NCBI GenBank assembly: GCA_963662155.1
Contig: OY759267.1
Span: 15,245,489 to 15,309,488 of the forward strand
Source: Lamellibrachia columna
Lineage: Eukaryota; Annelida; Polychaeta; Sabellida; Siboglinidae
Direction: 5' to 3'
Length of the DNA: 64,000 nucleotides
Notes under the pieces: generated by a model
The model's input: only the letters and a program-made list of their open reading frames with translations
Databases searched by the model: none
Told to the model about the DNA's origin: nothing
In this document: positions 59,901-64,000 of the stretch, piece after piece
How positions within the stretch are numbered: the stretch's first letter is position 1
How the letters are laid out: each line of letters begins with the position of its first letter
Program-made: the position numbers and the translations under genes

Positions 59901-60664
59901 CGTTTTATTTGACAGTATAACAAATTTCCATGTAGGATTTTCATGTGGAATAAGCACTGGCATTTTATTACGCAGACTAGAGACACAAGTTTTGCCATCT
60001 TGCCAACGTGATTCAGCATGTAACAAGACCGCATATTGGGTGAAATATTAACGATCCCGCCAATCACGTGTGCAGGCCCAAATAAGTTCGGAAGTGCACA
60101 CATGTCATTGAATACGCAGGTTAAATTTTACTCGCAGGTTGTTTTATTAGTTTTAACTAAATGTAACAAAACGAACATTGATTGAAACATCAAATAAAAA
60201 GATTAGGGTCAGCCCGTTTTTCTAGGTACGGTCGGGTTACCAGAAACACACCGTTTTTTCACCTACGCCTAATCATGAACATGCCTATATGGGTTTGAGG
60301 AACGGAAAGCATTGTCTTCAGCATGTCAAATGTGTCGTATTACCAAAGGCAAACATACAATTTGCAACGAAATGCGGTTATCGTAAAATATCTCCGTCAA
60401 TTTTCAACATGGGATGCTCAACATGCCGCTATATTCTTATTATGCAGCTATGCTGAACACCCTTAATTATCGACCAATATGAATTTTGAAATTGGATTGC
60501 ACGGCTATTTGATAATTAATATATCAACCACTATGTGTTAATTTTAGCACTGATATCATTATACGTACTCCCGTCGTTACTTCAGTCGAAAGCCAATCGG
60601 GAACCATAGTATTAAGCAAATTCTGATGCATGAACGAATGCTGCATCACTCCTGAAGCCGCCAT
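50936..60664 (-). CDS. PSMB6: Proteasome subunit beta type-6 (20S beta-1), six exons, complete
   Basis: Exons on the minus strand: 60664-60569, 58000-57933, 57048-56917, 52439-52310, 51939-51795, 51063-50936 (stop 50938-50936). All GT..AG borders and phases agree, giving 232 aa (human PSMB6 is 239). The propeptide is 32 residues, ending VTTG; autocleavage before T33 exposes the catalytic Thr (mature T1, in [19 protein letters not shown]). Mature D17 and K33 complete the active site, and R45 (CCRSG) lines the S1 pocket, as in the constitutive caspase-like subunit; the immuno-form beta-1i has Leu there. [18 protein letters not shown] and [11 protein letters not shown] segments match the family. 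It forms part of the inner beta ring of the 20S core and cleaves after acidic residues. The last residues are [10 protein letters not shown]. Confidence 0.96.
53648..54003 (+). pseudogene. THAP-domain relic
   Basis: In one plus frame the start reads [14 protein letters not shown], the beginning of a THAP zinc-binding domain (C-x4-C). After a frameshift a FARFKK segment follows, then CFNCDPV and, in the frame of 53764-54003, [16 protein letters not shown], which fits the end of a THAP domain (K-x-D-A-V-P-T-x-F in the family). The middle, with the second metal ligands, is missing. An AATAAA follows at about 54046. It could be a decayed DNA-transposon gene or a processed copy of a THAP gene. It lies in intron 3 of PSMB6. 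Confidence 0.5.
54755..56175. repeat. Inverted-repeat element split by a hAT insertion
   Basis: AAACATTACTCTTACTTC (near 54785-54802) faces its exact complement GAAGTAAGAGTAATGTTT (near 54917-54934). The symmetry extends outward through ACATGT.AC.TGG, but on the right it resumes only after the hAT element, at 56132-56175. A foldback-type element was therefore present before the hAT insertion. Confidence 0.7.
54944..56131. mobile_element. Non-autonomous hAT-type DNA transposon, complete
   Basis: Ends CAGGGCTGGGTCCAATTA (left) and, inverted, CAGGGCTGGGTTCAATTA (right). A perfect 8-bp duplication ACCATGTC flanks it at 54936-54943 and 56132-56139. Both the 8-bp duplication and the CAGGG-type ends are hAT traits. 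The 1188-bp interior has subterminal AATTACAATTAC tracts and no transposase. Confidence 0.9.
56545..56892 (+). mobile_element. CR1-type LINE 3' end (family A, copy 4), degenerate
   Basis: Frame-broken remnants of the ORF2 C terminus (ATTGATAAAAGTATTTTTTC region; AATGAATGGAACAAATTATC) followed by the family 3' UTR with GATAAGCCAATGGCTTCCTT and the terminal TTGTTAAATC. It ends 25 bases from the donor of PSMB6 exon 3, in intron 3. Confidence 0.8.
57049..57932. other. PSMB6 intron 2
   Basis: AT-rich intron. An 86-codon plus-strand ORF at 57587-57847 has no recognisable domain and typical AT-rich random composition; not called as a gene. Confidence 0.4.
58555..58825 (-). mobile_element. tRNA-headed SINE with a different tRNA-like head
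   Basis: On the minus strand: CCGTGGCCTAGTGGTTAAGG (A-box region), a B-box-like GGTTGTGAGTTCA, then a body with CGAAGCTTAGGCAATTTCG shared with the other SINEs. Further into the element it differs from them (GGACGGGACACTAGTCCATC). It lies in PSMB6 intron 1. Confidence 0.75.
59406..60026 (-). CDS. Unrecognised 206-codon ORF in PSMB6 intron 1
   Basis: The longest non-repeat ORF of this region. Its first part ([20 protein letters not shown], then [14 protein letters not shown]) has the composition of real protein. The second part appears frame-shifted: a neighbouring minus frame (59757-59548) continues with a Lys/Ser/Thr-rich stretch. That pattern suggests a decaying coding sequence, perhaps mobile-element derived, rather than a working gene. 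No family is assigned. Confidence 0.3.
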   Translation of the reverse strand: MLHAESRWQDGKTCVSSLRNKMPVLIPHENPTWKFVILSNKTFDSIAKEYGCSDGLCEIAMAEPEEGPWMTVSHTDALFTSLRCKFIMISCTLDPANSGPSKWHHLLSSKQARAGTKLLPRCHQNTLQKLLLLASSNMMGTTRQTHLTAQTARLLTECVECRKTRVVYGRRQLSENYILLCYCHSLTTLVVAHDTAESFTAWRRRS

Positions 60665-61856
60665 TGTTGCTAATTCTGAAGGCGAGTATTTTGTTCTAAA
60701 TGCAAAATATGAGCGTACAGTTTCTTACAGGTTCTTACATGTACTTTTCTGGCTCATTTAGGAACTTATGCCTCTATGCCAGCTTTTTCATTTGTTTTAT
60801 TGTCAGGTCTGATTTTGCGCATGCGTCTGACAATTTCCAGGATAGGGTCGGGCAGTATAGTCTAGTTTAATGGGATGGCTTCGCCATAAGGCATAACTTA
60901 ATTATTAATTTTTGGGTCTCAAAATATTGGATTGATGGAGCCTCCACCACGTACTGTGGGAGGCTGTTCCAATGTCTGTGCATCGGTGTACAACTGAATA
61001 TTTTCTTATGTTTAATCTGCATTTTTTTTTTAAGCTATGTCCTCTTGTGTCATAACCATTGTCTCTCAACGTAACTAAACTAGATGAAGCGAAGCATCGT
61101 ATTTTCCTGTTAATATCTTATATAATTCTATCATGTTTCCTCTGAGTCGACAATAAACCAGAGTTGGTAATTTTAATCTCTGTAAATGTTCTTTATAGTT
61201 AAGGTCTTTAAAACCAGGAATTCGTTTGGTAGCTCTTCGCTGGACGTACGTTTTCAGGGGCTGTGATATGCTTCAATAGGGATGGAGCCCAGACTTGATT
61301 AGCGTATTCTGTGTGTCGGACAAGGGACTTAAAAACTGCTGTGAAGCACTGTTGATCCATGTGGTCGAATGTACGCTGTATTATGCCCATCATTGATTTG
61401 GCTTTGTTAATTTTATCAAGGGTAAAGGTATTAATCCAAAATTAATATCTTTAACCTTGTCTGTACTGTTTAATAATGTATGCATGATCTGGTCCCAGTG
61501 TGTATCCGTAATTGTTTATACGTGATTTACCGATTCTCATGTGGCTGCATTTACGTGGGTGGAATTTCAAGAGTGATGAATCTGTTCAGTGTTCTGCCAG
61601 GATTAGGTCTTGTTGTAGTCTTATGCAGTCATCCTGGGTATAGATTGGAATGAAAGGTGGCATGTCGTCATGCAGCGAACAGGAAGATGTCTGAGCTGCT
61701 TACGACGTTAGGCAAGTCGTTTATGAATGTGATAAAAGGTAGAGGGCCAATCTATGACCCTTGGGGTATTCCACTTATTACGTATTGGCAATCTGAATAT
61801 GAATTGTTTACTCGGAGTTCTGTGAGCCAGCAATGCTGCAATCCAGTCCAATATAT

Positions 61857-62072
61857 GCTTCTCAAGTCTCAAGTAGTTATACTCCAAACAGCCCAATCTT
61901 GAGCTAACGCAGGAGTTTGGACAAACGGCTTTTAATGTCTCTTCCGAAAGACACGGGCAAAGTGGGGTGAACGAAATTGCCCAAGCTTCGAAACGGCGGA
62001 GGTGGAATCGAACCACCGTCCTCTCGATCGACAGGCGGGTGCTCTAACCATTAGACCACCGCTTTCTTTTAT
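61857..62072 (-). mobile_element. tRNA-headed SINE (copy 3), best preserved
   Basis: On the minus strand: AGCGGTGGTCTAATGGTTAG (A-box region), GGTTCGATTCCACC (B box), body CGAAGCTTGGGCAATTTCG and GGCAAAGTGGGG in reverse, tail TACTTGAGACTTGAG. It splits the RT region of the family-B LINE between AFDKVPHHRLLKKLESYGIK and ILDWIAALL. Confidence 0.9.
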
Positions 62073-63154
62073 TCCATAGCTCTCCAGTTTCTTTAAAAGT
62101 CGGTGATGTGGCACTTTGTCAAATGCTTTCATAATATCACAGTATATTACGTCGATACATCCTCTGTTGTCTAGTTTCTCGGTCCATATGTCAAGTACGT
62201 TAAGCAGCTGTAGCACGGTGGATCTACCCTTGATAAAACAAAATTGTTTGTTGCTGAGCAGGTCGTTATTATTCATATGTTGAAAGAGGGTGTGGTGTCT
62301 CTGATTATTACCTCCAATATTTTCTCTCCTACGTTGGTCAGACTGACTGGTCTGTAGTTCTGAGCTTGTTGTTTGTTTCCCTTCTTGTGTATTGCAGATA
62401 TGTTTGCATTTTTCCAATCTGTGTGTATCGTGCCTGTTGTCAGTGATGTCTTAAATATGATGGATAGTGGAATACTGATAGTATCTGCCAATTCATTTAG
62501 GACACAAGTGTGAAGGCCATCTGGTCCTGGTGATTTGGAAATCTTTGGCTTCATTGCCACCAGCAATGGGTCGATAGTGCAAGTCTCAATAGTGTTAAAA
62601 CATTTTGTTGTTTCTTCAGGAATGTCTCCGTCTGGCTCTCTGGTAAATACCGAAGATAATTAATCTGCCAACACTTCTGCTTTTTCCAAGCCAGACTTTG
62701 TTAGCTCATTGGTGTTGTCTTTGTTCCGTGTTCCTGTCTTTTAATTTTTGCCTAAGCGTACTGCCAGAACTTCTTTGGATTCTGCTTGATTTGTATTATA
62801 TGCTTTTCATATAGCTTCTGTGCCTTTCTTGTGAGTCTCCTGACCTGATTTCAGAGTCTGCAAAATCCTGATCAGTTTGGGCATCTTTGGTTTGTAGACA
62901 TTTCTTCCACAATCTGTTTTTCATCTTTATTTTAGCTCGGGTTTTGATGTCGAATGGCACTGGGTATTTCCTGGCTCTTTCCAATATCAGCTTCTTTGGA
63001 ATACAATGTTCTTCTGCGTCTCTAAATTTAGATGTAAATATATCCCATTGGGCTTGCACATCTCCCTGGTGATTTTAAAACTCTGCTTCCCAATCAGTAT
63101 TTAGAATGTCATCCATATTGGTGTAATCCCCTTGTCATATCTATAACTCACCTT

Positions 63155-63392
63155 GATTTAACAAGATTGCCATCCATGGCAAAGGCCCATATAACAAGTG
63201 GACAAGGACGCCACTGGCTTATCGAGAGTCCAACATTTTTAATCTATGTGTAATCTGCCCTCCTGAGATATGTGTCAACCATATTCACGTTGCTAGCAGT
63301 TACACAATCTGTAGATAATTTGATCCGTTAATTTATTTTTCTCTGTGATAACAAGTAGTTCCTAATACCCAATTTACACTGATGATAGAATA
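63155..63392 (-). mobile_element. CR1-type LINE 3' end (family A, copy 5)
   Basis: Contains the family-A 3' terminus (GATTTAACAAGATTGCCATC), the GGCTTATCGAGAGTCCAAC block and degraded ORF2 C-terminal sequence. It interrupts the family-B LINE. Confidence 0.85.
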
Positions 63393-63638
63393 GTGGTATG
63401 ATGAACTTAAATTCCTTATCATCTGTACTTACAGGTGTAGTGGAGGTTATTGTCCAGTCAATCTTTGGATAATTGAAGTCTCCAAGTAGTAGTACATGTG
63501 AACATTTCTGCTCAATGATTTTATCTAGTAGACTATTGAGGTTGTAATTATTCTCGGTGGTGCTGCTGGTGCTTCTATACTAGAGGCCTATATGAAAGGT
63601 GTGTAATTTGCCTGGTACACACAGGAAAGGCAAAGAAA

Positions 63639-63937
63639 TTACAACAACACATGAACTCTGTAGACCCCACAGGTAGCATAATTTTCACGCGGGAAGATGA
63701 GGAGAACAACAGCATGCCCTTCTTGGATGCGAAATTCACCAGAAAGGAAGATGACAGTGTGAAGTCTACAGTGTACAGGAAGAAGACGCACACTGACCAA
63801 TACCTGAAATTTGCGTCCCAACCCCCCAAACATCAGAAGTTAAGAGTTGTCAGAACCCTTATGAACAGGTGTGAGACGATAACTTCAGAGGAGGGGGGAA
63901 AGAAGGAAGAGGTGGAACACTTGAGAGGAGCTCTATA
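63639..63937 (+). mobile_element. Penelope-like retroelement fragment
   Basis: The frame reads HMNSVDPTGSIIFTREDEEN, SMPFLDAKFTRKEDDSV, VYRKKTHTDQYLKFAS and HQKLRVVRTLMNRC. This is the conserved block after the RT catalytic motif of Penelope-like elements (N-S-I-D..I.FT.E, PFLD, VYRKPTHTD.YL). The usual YRKPTHTD has Lys in place of Pro. A stop follows at 63936-63938. The 5' RT part and any GIY-YIG domain are missing or outside the window. Confidence 0.8.
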
Positions 63938-64000
63938 GAGCAGCAAGATGAAAAAAAAAACCAAATGACAGAAATTACAGGAGCCAAGTAGTCATCCCAT

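Larger units (their letters stand above)
60785..63560 (-). mobile_element. CR1/L2-like LINE (family B, copy 2), broken
   Basis: Minus-strand order: an endonuclease piece (63560-63400; the frame reads like GDFNYPKIDW in broken form), a linker (63059-62796), RT with KSPGPDGLHTCVLNELAD and NYRPVSLTNVGEKILE (62566-62273), FIKGRSTVLQLL and CDIMKAFDKVPHHRLLKKLE (62273-62070), a SINE insertion, then LDWIAALLAHRT (61857 onward) and the ORF2 C terminus with IELYKILTGK-type sequence (about 61200-60900). The 3' UTR has TGCGCATGCGTCTGACAATT as in copy 1 (36.77 kb). A CR1 family-A end is inserted at 63155-63392. Its 3' end lies about 120 bases upstream of the PSMB6 ATG. Confidence 0.8.

Overview
Eukaryotic, intron-rich genomic DNA from an animal, most likely a marine invertebrate. 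The evidence is several genes with metazoan exon structure (an Eph receptor 3' end, an MFSD8-like transporter, an MPPED1/2-type phosphodiesterase and proteasome subunit beta-1), kilobase-sized introns with GT..AG borders, and a dense load of CR1-, RTE- and Penelope-type retroelements, tRNA-headed SINEs, hAT and pogo relics and minisatellites. The phylum cannot be fixed from the sequence alone. Layout: (1) 471-741 (+) is the last coding exon of an Eph receptor tyrosine kinase (SAM domain and C-terminal PDZ ligand). (2) 4723-28599 (-) is an 11-exon MFSD8/CLN7-like major-facilitator gene whose exons can be joined in frame into about 603 codons; only the donor of exon 5 is uncertain. Its introns hold a CR1-type LINE with a nested RTE element (6.2-11.1 kb), a 6.7-kb 50-bp minisatellite (11.9-18.6 kb), a tandem array of copies of the gene's own exon-7 splice donor (19.4-19.8 kb), a second CR1 copy (20.8-23.7 kb) and a pogo-like element (26.5-27.5 kb). 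(3) 29-38 kb is a graveyard of retroelements: an RTE (+), an RTE (-) meeting it tail to tail, a SINE and an internally deleted LINE. (4) 38.6-42.6 kb holds three minisatellites (39-, 24- and 16-bp units); two of them sit inside the same mobile-element flanks. (5) 40735-46814 (+) is a complete five-exon MPPED2-like gene (290 aa). (6) 50936-60664 (-) is a complete six-exon PSMB6 gene (232 aa) with catalytic Thr, Asp and Lys and the acid-pocket Arg in place. Its introns carry a THAP-domain relic, an inverted-repeat element split by a 1188-bp hAT element with a perfect 8-bp target duplication, a CR1 3' end, a SINE and an unrecognised ORF. (7) 60.8-63.6 kb is a second LINE family (-) with a nested SINE and CR1 end, and the window closes with a Penelope-like fragment (+). 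The protein-coding genes are ordinary housekeeping or signalling genes that do not form an operon or pathway. The unusual content lies in how repeats have grown out of, or into, gene structure. The most notable case is the exon-7 donor of the transporter, followed by eight tandem decoy copies that all keep an intact GT.
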